Shown here: piece by piece, positions 37,998 to 51,242 of the stretch
Layout of the letters: every line of letters starts with the position of its first letter
How positions within the stretch are numbered: the first letter of the stretch is position 1
Assembly: GCA_037013685.1 (NCBI GenBank)
Contig: CM072884.1
Span: forward strand, 9,114,001 to 9,178,000
Origin: Acridotheres tristis
Taxonomy: Eukaryota; Chordata; Aves; Passeriformes; Sturnidae
Direction of reading: 5' to 3'
DNA: 64,000 bases
Program-made: the position numbers and the translations under genes
Notes under the pieces: generated by a model
Seen by the model: the letters and a program-made list of their open reading frames with translations, nothing else
What the model was told of the DNA's origin: nothing
The model's database searches: none

Positions 37998-38002
<5 letters not shown>

Positions 38003-39073
38003 AATTTAAATAGTACACAGTAAATTAGATTTGATTTTTGGCAAATTATGCTTTGATACTGCATTCAGCAAGCACTGGCTTCAATCAATGTCACACTAGA
38101 GCTCTGTTATGCTAATAGATGATATGGAAATCAGATGGTTGAACATGAATAGAAAGCACAGGCCATGTACGAGGGGGCTTTGAGATGAGGGGATGGGGGG
38201 ACCCTAAGGTTAATCACATCATGTTCAGAACTGTTTTTACAGCACAGAACAGTATGTGACTGCAGGAATTAAAATGGAGATAGAAAAGCATGAGCAGTAG
38301 TGAGCATTAGTTATGTTGTTCAAAATGGGAAGAGTGCATTCTGTTGCACTCTTTTAGGATGTTGGTTGTTTATGCATGACTGAATGGATCTCTTATGCTG
38401 TTAATAAATATATATAAAGGTAGCCCCTGATCCAGTGTTAAAGAGCTTTAAAAAATACAAAAACCAACAAAACAAAAACCCCAACATAAAAAAAAAGAAA
38501 AAAACCCCAAAAAACTGAATATAATTTCAAAGGGATTTCTCAGCTCTACTCCAATCTTCATAGTTAGCAGAATCTTTAATCTGATAGGATGGATTTCATG
38601 CATTTCTTCTTAGTACTGCTGCTGAATACTAAAGGTTACACTGACTAAACAGAAGCTGATAAAGGTCCTGATGCAGAGAAGCTTGACTGAGACAGAGTTC
38701 ACCCCTTGTAGGTGAACTCTGGTCATCTGATAAGAAATGTGGCAGAAGACTCAGAAGGGGAGGGGAAATTTAATACATAAAAATGTGAATTCATAGCAAA
38801 AAAGTAGATTGATCCTACATCAAGTACCAGCAACATTTTTTTTCCAGTTTTCTCAGCTGATCTTGTGATTTGAAGTTGACATGGAATTCAATGACCCTAC
38901 GGGAATTTCATTATCACAACTTGCTCACAGTACCTTCCCCAGACCAGATGCCCTTGGGTCCATACATTATATTGGTGATTTTAATTAAAAATAGATTTGT
39001 AGCAAGATTTTTTGTAGATTTTTTCCCAAGATTTCTACTGCAACAGACAGGATCAATGAATTACAGCAAATTG

Positions 39074-39542
39074 TATGAAGTTCAACAAGGCCAAGTGCTG
39101 GGTCCTGTACTTGAGTCACAACTACCCCAGGCAGTGCCACAGGCTTAGGGAAGAGTGGCTGGAAATCTTCCCATCGTGAAAGGACCTGGGGGTGCTGGTC
39201 AGCAGTGGCTGAACACGAGCTCAGATATGTCCAGGTGGCCAAGAATGGCAGTGGCACCTGGCCTGTATCAGCAATGGTGTGGCAGCAGGACCAGGACAGT
39301 GACTGTCCCCTGTGCTGGGAACTGCTGAGGTCACACCTCGAGTCCTGTGTTCAGATTTGGGCTCCTCACTGCCAGAAGGACATTGAAGTGCTGGAGGATG
39401 TAGACTGGGTTTTAGAAAAAAATTTCTTCACCAAAAAGACTGTCAAGCATTGGAGCAGCCTGTCCAGGGAGGTGGTGGAATCACTATTCCTGGAAGTATT
39501 TAAAAGATCTTAAAGGTCTTTTCAAACTGATTCTATGATTCT
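39074..39542 (+). mobile_element. CR1-type LINE fragment with internal deletions
   Basis: Plus-strand CR1 tail beginning near atgaagttcaacaaggccaa and ending with gattctatgattct, the usual CR1 3' end. It includes decayed reverse-transcriptase C-terminal code; one frame still reads HLESCVQIWAPHCQKDIEVL, close to the avian CR1 protein. The frame is broken by shifts. Compared with the remembered consensus, one block is missing near 39398-39404 (after DIEVLE) and a second near 39506 before the 3' end. It is antisense to ROBO2 and not functional. Confidence 0.9.
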
Positions 39543-42500
39543 ACCAGGGAATATGAGAATTTATTCAAACCTTATTAAAGCTGGTAGAAATTCTCCTATT
39601 GGCTTATGTGGACTTTGGATCAAATCCATTGGAAAAAAAAAGTATTACAGGAAATGAGTGACAGCAACAGATTTCAAGGGCTTAAATTACAGATTTGACA
39701 ACCTTTAATTACAACTAATTTCAGTTGATAGTGAACTGCACATGAAATTCATCATGGAGATTACTTAGGCAAGGTAAAGTGATAAAGATGAGGGCTTCTT
39801 TTTAAACTAGAATTGTTTATCATCCACCAATATATTTCTACGACTGGTTCAAAGTGAGCAAGGGGAAAGATACTGACTGATAAATATTCTAAGCAAAATT
39901 CAGATAATGGTAGGGGAAAAGGCTCTGATGAACAAGTAGAAACACACTGTCTGGTAAAATAGCAAGACTGTAATACTCAGTTCTGCTTCCAGCAGGGAAG
40001 AGACAGCAGGCAAACCTAAGATTTCCACTCACAGTCTTTTTCAGCATTGTACATCTGTAGAAATCAATTAATTTCATTTGAACAATCAAGGTTACACCCG
40101 GTACAATACTCAGTAGCTCTCTCTGGAGCTAAGAGAGTGAGCTGGGTGACAAGATAACGTTGCCTTCCTCAAATTGCTTTTTTGACTTTGGAATACCCAT
40201 CAAATCTTCTTTTGCAAAGACTTGGAGCTAGTATCTCAGTGCTCCTCTCAAATCCTCACTGCAGTGACAATATTCATGTGGCACCCTCAGCTGCCTTTGA
40301 TGCACATGGATATTTTAAGAGATCAAACTCAATTCCACACTTACAAGTACAAATCAAGACTTGCTGCTAAGACATTTACACAGAGGAAAGGAGAAGCCTG
40401 CAGAGCTCCATGTAAAGTAATAGGTATTTTCAAAAAGGAGGTAACCCTTGACACCATCTATGGAATAGAACTACTTATCTGTAGGATTGCTTTGCTGGTT
40501 CCTGATACCAGCTTAGATGACAATTGAAGGCAGAACAGGAACTCTTTAAAGAAAAAAAAAAAATATCCTCTACCTTTCTGCGTCATTAGTTAAATTTGTC
40601 TGGCAGATACTGGAATTTTAGATGATTTTGTGATACAAATGCAAAATAACACTGTAAGATCCGATTTACACACCTTGTAATGATGTTTAGCATGAACTGC
40701 CAAGAAGTGCAGATATGAAAGTCCATAAATTTTGAAAGATCTTTTGTAAGGCTACTATTGCTGATGGAGTAAATAGAGGAAAGCAAAATAGGTGCAGCCT
40801 CAAACTCCAGAAACTTATGTTGATTCAGCAGTTCTTCCCTCAACATTTCAGATTTCTTAATGGGTATTGAAAGTGATGTGTGGTTGTTAGGACACAAAGT
40901 TATTAGTGCATTATTAGCTGTGACTAATGATAAATCAAGGGTGTAGCCTCTGACACAGGAGCTATTACAGAAGATGGAGAGGATGACTGCTTAGGCCTAT
41001 TACTAATTCAGATCTTTCTTATCAGAGATAAACTAATGGAAGCTAAGGATAATAATTCTCTTTAAAGAGAAAAGACATCTCAATCTTATGGTGTGCTCCA
41101 ATGATTAGGTGTGCTCACACACAGGGAAGGCAGTAACTTTTTAGCACCTGAGTTACAACTGAGTTACCTGGAAAATTAGTTTCCTCTCTTATTCTGCCAT
41201 TTCCTAGGCTGTATGAGTGCAACAGCCTTTGAAACTAATGCATAAATCTCATCTGGTAGATGAGTTTTGTTCTGGCGTGGTTTTTTTTAACTATGTACTC
41301 TTGCTTGTCCATTTAGAGTGTTCTCTGTCTTTCATGATTTCTTCTTCAGGTGAATAGCTGTGCCACAAAAATGAAGAATGGGTTGTGGGGATAACAAGTG
41401 ATTTATGAAGTGCTTCACTACAACCATTATATTATTTAAAAATCACATGTGTGGAGGGGGTAAAGCAGGTACTTGGTTTGGAATCTCCTGGAAAGCAGCT
41501 TCCCATAACCTAGGGAAGCAAGGATAATCCATAGCTTGGATACCACCTTTAACACTGACGCTTCTTCAAAATCAGCTCTCACATGTCCTGAAACAACTGG
41601 TCAAATTCACAAAAGCAGAAGCAAATGGCAAAGTGGGGAGAACTTTTGGCAGGTTAAACTAAAGGAAACACTGGGGAAGAAGAATCAGAGCAAGAGGTAG
41701 AGAGCAGGTGGAATTATTACCAGGACCAGTTCCCCTGTAAGTGTCCTTCACACTGCCGCCGTCGCATGGAAACTGAGAAATTCCTTTTGTTTTGGTGTGT
41801 TGCTGTTTTCAGATGAACCATGTGTAAACACAACATTGTGAAAAGAGCACACTTTGATCATTTGAGAATGTTAAACCTTCTTTCATACTAATTGTTCTAA
41901 TTTTCAATTTAAATTCAGGCTCTGAATTTCACATGTAACAACATTTTTATCCTTCAGTTGCTCTGACACACCGAAGCAGATAATCTCTTAAAGCATAGAA
42001 TCAGAAGCATTTTTTCCTTCTTTTCAAGAGGTGAAAGAAGTCTAGAGAATCAATAAATAAAAACTGCTAACGATCCTATATGTTTTGACACACAGAATTT
42101 TTTTTTTATCCCTGGATGACCCAAAAGAATGAAGTGGGATAAATCTGCATGGTGGAAAAGGAGATCGGTTCTTCATTTTTCCCTAGGACAAATGTCAATA
42201 AAAAAATACACTGAGAATAATTATTTTAAAAAAATTTCAAGTCTGCCTCCTACATAGACAAAAAACAAAGGCATCTACTTTTTACTCCTCCATCCCATTT
42301 TCCAGTGCTCTGACTTCAGCCCTGGGCTCCTCCTCCTCTTTGTTTTACAGTGTATTTAAATATTTAGTTTAATTTCAGTCTTAATTTCATCCCAGCATGA
42401 GACTGTAGCCTGTTCTCATTTAGTCGTACATCCCTATTTTATTATACCTTGTCCAATTACCTCTTTTACGCAGCCCTGGAATTTTGCAGAGGCTGCTGAA

Positions 42501-45500
42501 AAACCCAGTCTAGGATGTTGTGCATTTAGTTTTGATGCACATAAAGAAAGGGAGCACTGTTTCTGTCTGCCCAATAATTTCCGTTAATCAGGACTTTCTC
42601 TATTTTAAACAGAGAAAAATTTGTAATTTTTTGCTTTTTCCCAAGTGCCTGAGATTCAGGATATACCTTTTGCTCAGATCACACAAAAAAGATGTGCTCT
42701 TCTAAAAACTTAACACTTTAGCCTGCTTGGTTATGTAAACTATACCCTTGTGCTGCTCTTACCTTCTGTGAGTTTACCAAACAAAACAAATTATGTCACT
42801 AAAAAGATGTGAAATATGCCTTGATTCCTTTTTTCAGGGGACATGGCAGGATGGTTTGTTGGCAATATGTTTAAAAAGGAAAAGCACAGCCCTTGCTGAC
42901 ACAGTAGGATTTCATCAAATAATGAGTGTAATCTGGTTAACTCCTTCAAAAAGACATGAATTCACATGCTGAAGAGAAGAGCTAAGAAGATGATGAGAGA
43001 AATAAAGCGCCCAGACAGGCTCAGAGGCTACATCTATAGTGAGAAAGGTGACAAATTCCTAGTTTGTTTACCCTTGAGAACAAATAAGGAGGAGAGGAGA
43101 CACTCTGCTCAATTTGGGACACTGTTATACGAAGAGAGAAAAAGGAGAGAGGAAGAAAAATGACTATTTATTCTGACTGACAATGTTAACATTCAAGGAA
43201 TAGGACACACAGTAGTTTTGCTACTGAGTAACACTGAGATCACCTCCAAGCTGTAAATTGGCTGGCAGCAAGAGAGCAAAGACAGAGAAGAGAAAAGCGA
43301 TCAGATTAATGTATTGATTTCCACGTTCCTCTTGAAGGAAAGGTAACCAATTACTCCTTTTACTGAAAGGAAGGGAAAAGCTTGGGGAGAGCAACACATC
43401 AACAGACCTTTTTCACACACTAATCTTCAAAGACTTATGGATATACTCTGAACTCAGAAGCCAATGAAATAGGAAAAGCATGCTTTGAGAAACTTTGAAA
43501 GTTAAAAAATGAAAGTTATGTATTAAACTCTTTAAAACTTCCCCAAGCTAGAGCTCAGCAATTTAAAAAACAACTTTAAAATAAAGGGGCTCTTGATCAC
43601 TTCCTGCACTACAGTGACTAAATTTAAGGCAAAATAGACATGCTAAGGACTGCAAGATTTTTAGAGTGGCACTTATAGGCTATGAAAAATCATAACAACT
43701 CAGCTTCATATTTTTATCTCTTATTGTTATGCAAAGCAATCTAAATTTCATTCCACAGCCACCTTTTACCTTTAAATCTGAAGAATTTCCTGACTTTTTT
43801 TAAAAAAAATGCTGTCTTACTCTTCCATTTAACAATTCCAAAAAGCTCAATGTCCACTGTTGTCCTTACCCTCTCCTGAAAATTACTATAAGTGGTACCA
43901 AACAGGCAAGATAGCACATTTTGATATAAATTTGAGATTTCTGCCACTGAAAGATGGCATTGTAGCACCAAACATGATCTCATCTCTCCCATCACACACC
44001 AATCCACATTACTGATATTTATAAATCCTCAGTGTCTCAAGTGAAGGTGATATGTTAATGAATGTAATAAAAATAAAAGCATTCATTGTATATAGAGTTT
44101 TCCTGCAAGAGTCAGAACGAAGAAGAATGAGAATTCTTTCTCACTTACTGAACTGAACCATCTGAACAATGTCACAAAACCTAATACAACTTCCTATAAA
44201 ATACAGCCCTTTCTATTGTTTTTCATGCTGCACCACTCTTAACAGACCATTAAGTTATGCCAGACTGATATATGCCATGAAAACTTCCCAGTGCAGATTG
44301 AAATGTATCATACAGTCATATTGCACTTAAATACCAATAGACTGCATTTAATTATCAGGAAATTTGGAAAATTCATGGCAAGTGTCTTAGCTGTCTATGT
44401 CTTCACCATCATGACAGGGAAGTTCAGTTTTGTACTTGCTCTCCCTTTAGTCCCTTAGCTAAGTTCAAATACTCCACTTCTCTCTTGGTGGCAAAAGTAT
44501 CCAGGTATTTTCTGCAAGTCTCTCTTTCTTTGGGAAGATGGGCCACAGCACATGACAAAAAACTAAGTAAACATGACTTACTGCAAAGCAACTGACGTGC
44601 AAAGAACTGTATTTTCACTTGGACTTAGTTGAAATGAATTTGCAAACTGAGTATTCCTCTGTCATCTGAATGACTTTTTGTATTATTAATAAAAACATAA
44701 CTGGGATATCAGACAGATCTTCATAGATCTTCCATTTGAAGGTGCTCCATCTCAAAGTAGTACAACAACTGCCTTTTAAAAGAGGGTCAGTGTTACTGAA
44801 ACTTTTGGGCTCTTCCCAACTATTGTGCTTATTTCAGCAGCTATGCTCCTTCCCAGCTGCCATAAGAAATACAGCAAAATGCAAAAAAGAGAAAATTTGA
44901 ACTTGCTCATCTGGAAAATCAACCTAATGAGTGAAATAGCTATAGAAATGGTCTAAATAAGGATAAATATCTTGTTTCCTAAATCCATCTGTTGTAAATC
45001 CTGTCAGAAATCTTTTCAAAAGGTTATAAATAATCTATTTTAGAAACAGGCAACACATTTATTCCTAGCAGCAAATTCAAACATGATGAGTAATTTGGCA
45101 TAGAGCTTTTAAATTCACCAGCTGCCACCCACCTCGGGCAGCACCATACCTCATTTTATATGTGTAGTAGGAACCATTTGTTAATAAGTGCTTGAACCCA
45201 AGATAGTCATAGGTAATCCCACTCCTGAATTTTCCACTCAAGCTGAAATTCAAATAAAAGAACCCACCTAACAGAGTATAAATATTTGAAACAGGCAAAA
45301 AACTGACTAGAAAATGAAAATTAATCTATTTGCAACAAGAAATACAAATCTAAAGCATTAAAAATACATTTCTCTATTCTTCATTGGAAAAAAAAAATGT
45401 TTGGTCTTGTTTTAAATCTAATAAAGACAAAACATGTCTGCCTTGAATTGGAGACAGTGATGGAAGACAGAAGTACCTAGATAATTCTCTGGTGTTATGA

Positions 45501-47897
45501 AAGAATATAAACTTTTAAGTGCTCCCCTCCACTTTAACATATACATAAATATACAAATATACGTCTGTTAAAATGTCATCCTCCTAGAAAGCTGTGAGTT
45601 AATTACATGAAGTAGTGTTTTCTTTAGCTTCCTTTAGGTAAGGAGAGGTATTTTTGCTCCGCATTCCAGTTAACTTCCTGAGCAAAAATATGCTACAAGA
45701 TTTGACTCACTGTTCTTGTTAAACAACAATTTTAACAGAAGACTACTTGGGATTCTTGATGGAGAGAGAAGTTACTTTGGTTTGTCTTACCAGACTAAAT
45801 TTTCAAAAAACCAGGATAGGTAGCCACCTTCTTTTCCTAATCTTGAATGAAACAGAGTTATGAACTGCAGAAATTAGCTTTATTTCAGGTACTTAAGCAA
45901 AAAGCCCAATACAGGTACACACTATCACTGTCATTATACAGGTACCGGATCAGATAAGTGACTGACTCTGATCTGCTTAAACACAGCAATCCCACATGCA
46001 CTTCTTTGGGAGTTCCACATCAAACAATCCTTTCATAAGTCACAAAGACTATCACTAAATTGAACAATGTGATAAAGACCACATAGTAATTATTTCAAGA
46101 TCAACCATTCTAATTTCAGTTTCCTGAATAAATTCTGTAGAAGAAGAAATTTCTTTGTCACAGTTGTTCTCTTCCAACAAAATAAAATTGCCTAGGCAGG
46201 GAATACGTGGAATTGAGCACTGCATGATCATACAATCATATACCTGGACACAAAATAACTTGAGACCAAGACCTGCTATATAAGCTTCGGAGATGGAATC
46301 AGGGATGACTCAATGGCCTGAAAAATCTTAAAAACGCATGAGTGCTGTGAAATGAGACACTATCAACACTGCTGAAACCTATAATTTTCTTGTGAATTTC
46401 CAGTCATTTATTTTATGTAGTTTTCACAGATCTTGAAACAGTCTCCACTTTATGACTTTTTTTTCCTTGCCTGTCTTTTAAGAGTCAGAAAAGTGAAAAA
46501 AAAAAAATCTACAAGCAAAATACTTTTAATCTTGTGGCATTTCTTAGTGAATGAAGAAGCACACTAAATTCACACCACATTTTCTAAGCGAAGGAAAATC
46601 TTCTCCCGAGTTTACTGCAGTTTTACACTTCTGCAACACCTGGGAATGAATTAATAGAGAACCAGCCTAATGCCAAAATAATACAGTAGTGATTTGGGTT
46701 TAAAGCCTGCTATCAAAATCCCAAATGAAGAAGAGTGAATTTCTATTCTGCAGAGAGAATTCTCCAGGTGGGGATAAGCCATGCTGTGACTGTGGATCTA
46801 TTTGGCTTGGTTCCATGGATGTTAGTTCAAGCAAGTTAATAAGAGGGGCTCACCCTAGTTCTGGAAACAGAGGCCTAACCTGGATTTCATCTTTAAATTA
46901 CTCCAATCTTTCTTCCACCAAAATTAGAACAGTGAAGAGTGGAGATGAATTAAAACTCTCAAACTTTAGTCGAATACATATCTAACAAAAGCTTTGACTA
47001 AGTAAATAAAGACCAATCCCCTCATCAGCCTCCATAAACAACAGTACTGACTTTTTACACTAATTAAAAAAAAAATCAGGGTAACCATATTATTATTCTA
47101 AAAGATACATTTAAATACAAACTACATATATCAGAGGAGCAATGCAGCTCATTAAACTAAATCCATGTAGGCACAGAGTAAATATTCATGAAAGAAAATT
47201 GAATTGTACGTTCAGAGTATTTCTGAACACCAGAAGTGAATTTCAGCTACTGACAGTTGCAAATTTTCCATGATCCTCAGTACGATTTTTATGCATTTAC
47301 AGAATTTCAAAGGCACAGGAAATAATGAATTTTTCAGTGTGGGAATTTAAAACCTAGAGGTTGTCTTCCTTAGGACTTGTTTTTCAAAACAGCCTGCATC
47401 CTATACAGTGCACTCCAAACTGCACTCCAAGACGACCCAAGGGCAGAAATCAGTGATGAACTTTCTCAGCAAGCACAGAAATCTACTCCATCCCCTCTCC
47501 AATTTCAGGACTTCTTCAGTTCAGAACTCTTTGGACAGAACAAGAAAAGACAGGACATGCAAAGCCTGTGCTTTTACTGCTGTGCAGGAAAAGCAAGATG
47601 AGCTGATTGTTTAGGGCCTGGGAGAAGCTCACCAAACTCAACACAATCCTTTCTGTTGATTTTAGTGGCTTTTCCACCAGGCCAAAAACAGATAAAACAT
47701 CGCAATGAGTGATTGTGGCTTGGTATCAGCACACCCACCCCGTTTCACTGATCAGTACTTGTTGGTGATTTGGGAAATGTGTTTGTACATGACACAGCAG
47801 GAAATACAACATTTGGAAATAGCACTTTGTCAGACAAAACCGCTTGCCTGGTGTTAGACAGTAACAAGTATTAAGCGCTGGCTGCTCATTCCAACCA

Positions 47898-47965
47898 GTG
47901 AAATGCTGTTGCAAATGAAAGATGAAGCATTGCATGAAGCCATGCTAAAATGGATAGAAGGATGG
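47898..47965 (-). promoter_or_regulatory. YCAY cluster, candidate NOVA splicing element
   Basis: On the minus strand, six YCAY tetramers lie in the first 76 nt of the intron after the microexon donor. On plus they appear as RTGR at 47962-47965, 47950-47953, 47934-47937, 47922-47925, 47915-47918 and 47898-47901. About one would be expected by chance in this length. Two more (48000-48003 and 48008-48011) lie just upstream of the exon. NOVA proteins bind YCAY clusters near regulated exons, and e6b of mammalian ROBO1/2 is NOVA-controlled. Whether the cluster promotes or blocks inclusion here cannot be told from sequence. Confidence 0.6.
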
Positions 47966-47973
47966 TTACTTAC

Positions 47974-47985
47974 CAACGGGGCGAG
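47974..47985 (-). CDS. ROBO2: ROBO2 alternative 12-nt microexon (e6b-like)
   Basis: On the minus strand the 12-nt exon CTCGCCCCGTTG lies between an acceptor ending in caacag and a perfect donor gtaagt. Entered in phase 1 after the Ig3 exon it reads Ala-Arg-Pro-Val and leaves phase 1, so inclusion adds four residues between ATLTVR and APPQF without changing the frame. Position (Ig3-Ig4 linker), length and phase agree with microexon e6b of mammalian ROBO1/ROBO2, whose inclusion is set by NOVA splicing factors and alters repulsive activity. A likely branch point (tctcact) lies about 23 nt before the exon, with a pyrimidine-rich run further upstream. It is too short for ordinary gene prediction. 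Transcription has not been shown here. Confidence 0.85.
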
Positions 47986-50900
47986 CTGTTGACATTACAA
48001 TGATGTAGTGAGAACATAAAAAGGAAATTAAAAAAAGAAAAGAATATCTGTCAGAATGCATGACGTGTAATGTAACTTTCCACTATGGATACTACCATGA
48101 TTGCTAACCCCTCAAATGGCAGTCTAAGTCAAACGTTCACTGCTGTTATTGTTTAGTCATGTGCCACTATCATCCCATTTACTTGAGCATAGCATCTGAA
48201 CAAGCTGACTGGAACCATTCTCTGAGAAACATTTTTATTATCTTCACATGCCATCATCAAGTATCATTGTTAATGCCTGATAAAAGAAAAATTGCATTGC
48301 ATTAGCACAAACTTTTAGATCCCAATGAACACATCAATTTAAGCCTCACACTGCCTAATGTCATGCAAGGCATTTGCTTTCTGAGTCAAATACCAACTGA
48401 ATTTTAAGCATCACCAGTCAGTACAGCAGTAAGGGCTACAGAAAGCCCAGGACAGTTTTTCTCATCCAATAATGGGCATGAAAGCTTACAGCACAGTGCT
48501 TTTTCATCACTGACAGTGCTGATGAAAATATAACAAATAGGCTGAAATGGCCACAGGGGCTTCAACCCAGAATCTCCCAAATCACTGCTTAGGTAACTTC
48601 AACTTGCTAAAAAATTGCTGTTAAGGGATTGACAGGTTAATACTGTTTCAGGCTGATATAGAGATTGAAAGTTGCTGCTGCAACAGGTGATTTCTTGGTT
48701 ATAGCAACATCCCTTCATTATACTTGTGCTGGGGAAGAGAGCTGTCAGTCCCTCTGCTAATAAAATATAGACATCTCTTTCAGAAGAGCTGAAAATTTGT
48801 ACATAAAATTGACTCCAGGTTGCATCTGTGTAGGCAAAGCTTCCCTTATTTTATCAGCAGCAATAATTACACATTTCTGAGCAACAGCACAATTCTTTTT
48901 GTTCTTTTTTTTTTTTTTTTAATTTTTAAGAAGATTACCAGGCCTGTGTGCTTATGTGCAGGCTAGGGTCAAATGTAAGACATGCAAATTCAGAGATAAC
49001 AGAGCTTGCAAGGGCCGCCTTAGCTCTCAGCCTTTCCATGGCTCTGTCCCCATTTTATTTAACTGTGTCTAGTCTGCTGCCATTCTCACCCACCATCTAC
49101 TGGAACACTTTTTGACTTCCAGTATTATGGACATATTCCTTCTTCTGCAGAAAGATGGGGTGTAAGAGTGATACGCATCTTTCCAAGAGAGAACATGGGG
49201 TCTGGGTCACAGAACTCAGATTCTCCTGTTGTTTGTGACAGTGTAATGCAACTTTCATGACTGCATCCCCATCCTCTGGTTTAAGAAGATGGAGCTGTGA
49301 ATGAGGGAGATAAGGGTTACATGGTTTTTGGCAGGTGTGCAGATGGAACTACATGATACCTGCAAGGTCCAAGATAAGATCAAGGTAAATTTTGAAATGC
49401 TTAGTGGTTTTGCTCCTTTACAAGACACGTTAAACCAGTGTCAGACAACAGTGTTAATTAAAAATTCATAATTAAGGCTTTCTTTAATTAGGAATCCCAT
49501 TGTTCATTATCCCTTTAAAGTCAAAGGGAAATTTCCTAGTCCTTTGTTTTCATAAAATTCAGAGTAATAGCTTTCTCCAATGCATTGCTTGTTTTTTCTC
49601 ATTTTCTGTCATATCTTGAACATGTAGTATGTTTCCAATAGCATGGCTTCCTTTGTATTGAATAAACACTATATATTTGACTGTAAATTACAAACCCAGG
49701 GGGAAAATACACAAGATAATGAAAACATGCTTTTACTGGGGGAAAATAGATTAAATTACAAATTTCCTTGTGTTTTTTTCCCTTTAATTTCATTGGGTTC
49801 AAGCTTCGGTGATTTCAAAGGATTTTTTTGCTGGGTTCTAGCTACTGTTTACATTACAAGTCAGGGTAGCAAATCCTAAAGGCTTGCTCCAGTAATGTAC
49901 ACAGTGGACACAGTTCTAGGAGTGTTTAAAGGCCAGGGAATTGGCTACCAGAATTACTGGACTGTAACCCTGTCTGTGACAAAGAACAGAGTTTCTGGGA
50001 GTTTGCTGTGGTGACTAATTTTCCCACATTACAAAAGAGAAGAGTAATCTCTTACACACCTATGTCTTAAGATGGGAAGAGCCATATTGTCACTTACAGT
50101 CTAAAGTGAACACAGAGGTAATATTTCAAAAGATTATCACAAAGCTCTCTTTTCTTTGTTACATATCAACATCTCTCTGCCCACAAAGCCACTCTGGCTT
50201 TTTTTTTTTTTTCCCTTTGAATTCAGCAAATTAAACTGAACTGTGTCCATGCATTAAATGGATGGAAATGGAAGCTGGCCTCTTGGGTCAGTTGACCCCA
50301 GTTCTAATAAAGCAATCCATTGAGACTTTGAACATTTGATTTAATGTGTATGAAAAGAGGAGGACAGATAAAGCTAAAAATGTTTTTATTAACCTTTCCC
50401 AGCTCTACTGAAAACCGTCAGCATGCACCACTAAACTGTGAAATAGTGTCTGCATGATATCCATTGTGCCAAATTGCTGCTTCTCTTTTGGAATGAGGTA
50501 ATAACTATTATATTCTATTTACTCAAATAGAAATACTAGCTTACAAACTTTTTCTCTCCCCATAATCTTTAGCATGTCTATATCTACTGTCACGAAAGCT
50601 TTTTTGGCAGCTCATTATTCCACCAGCCTTAAAACCTCCTTACCAAATCAAAGACCAGCACATAACTGTGAGTGGATACTAGAGACCACAAATATTTTAG
50701 GAGAGAATAATTAGTCTTTACCTCGTAATGCTTAAAAAATGTAATTAGGATTTTATCTTTCCTTTGGCTATGGTTTATTTTTTGGATAAAGGGTAGTGGT
50801 AAAGAGCTTAATTATGGCAGAGCTAATCTCATAATAATATTATCTGTATTATGTTTGTCATTAATAAATATAGTTGCTCTACTCCTTATACTTCTTAGAG

Positions 50901-51242
50901 AAAGAAACGTGACTAATAGCCTGAACTGATGGCTCACATATTAATTCCTATTCTCCCAGTTACGTAGTGCTTGCTTATGCATATATGCATCTCCTCTTCA
51001 ATAAAACACCTCGGGACAGGACTTTAACTGCAGGGGGTTCCTATCCCACCGAAATAAATTCAAATTTTCCATGAGATATCAACAGGACCAGGATTTCACC
51101 TGCGCTGTAAATCAGTGCAGCAGCAGCCACCATTGCAAAGGGCGTGTGGAACGCAAACAGTGGCAGGGAAGGACGTGGCCCATCTCATCAGAAAGCAATT
51201 ATCCATGTAGGACACCGGCCCTGCCTCTGTGGGAGCACTCAC
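47986..51242 (-). other. ROBO2: ROBO2 intron (Ig3 exon to microexon)
   Basis: 3257 nt. The end next to the microexon has a pyrimidine-rich run on the minus strand (purine-rich on plus, about 48018-48044), two more YCAY tetramers and a likely branch point. A 16-nt T run lies at 48905-48920. Otherwise AT-rich and featureless. Confidence 0.85.

Larger units (their letters stand above)
34141..47973 (-). other. ROBO2: ROBO2 intron (microexon to Ig4)
   Basis: 13,833 nt. It holds an antisense CR1 remnant (about 39074-39542), a GA-rich tract with an inverted repeat (34572-34645), short duplications at 35904-35943 and 36491-36556, T runs at 36671-36689 and 37966-37997, and the YCAY cluster beside the microexon (47898-47965). 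Confidence 0.85.
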
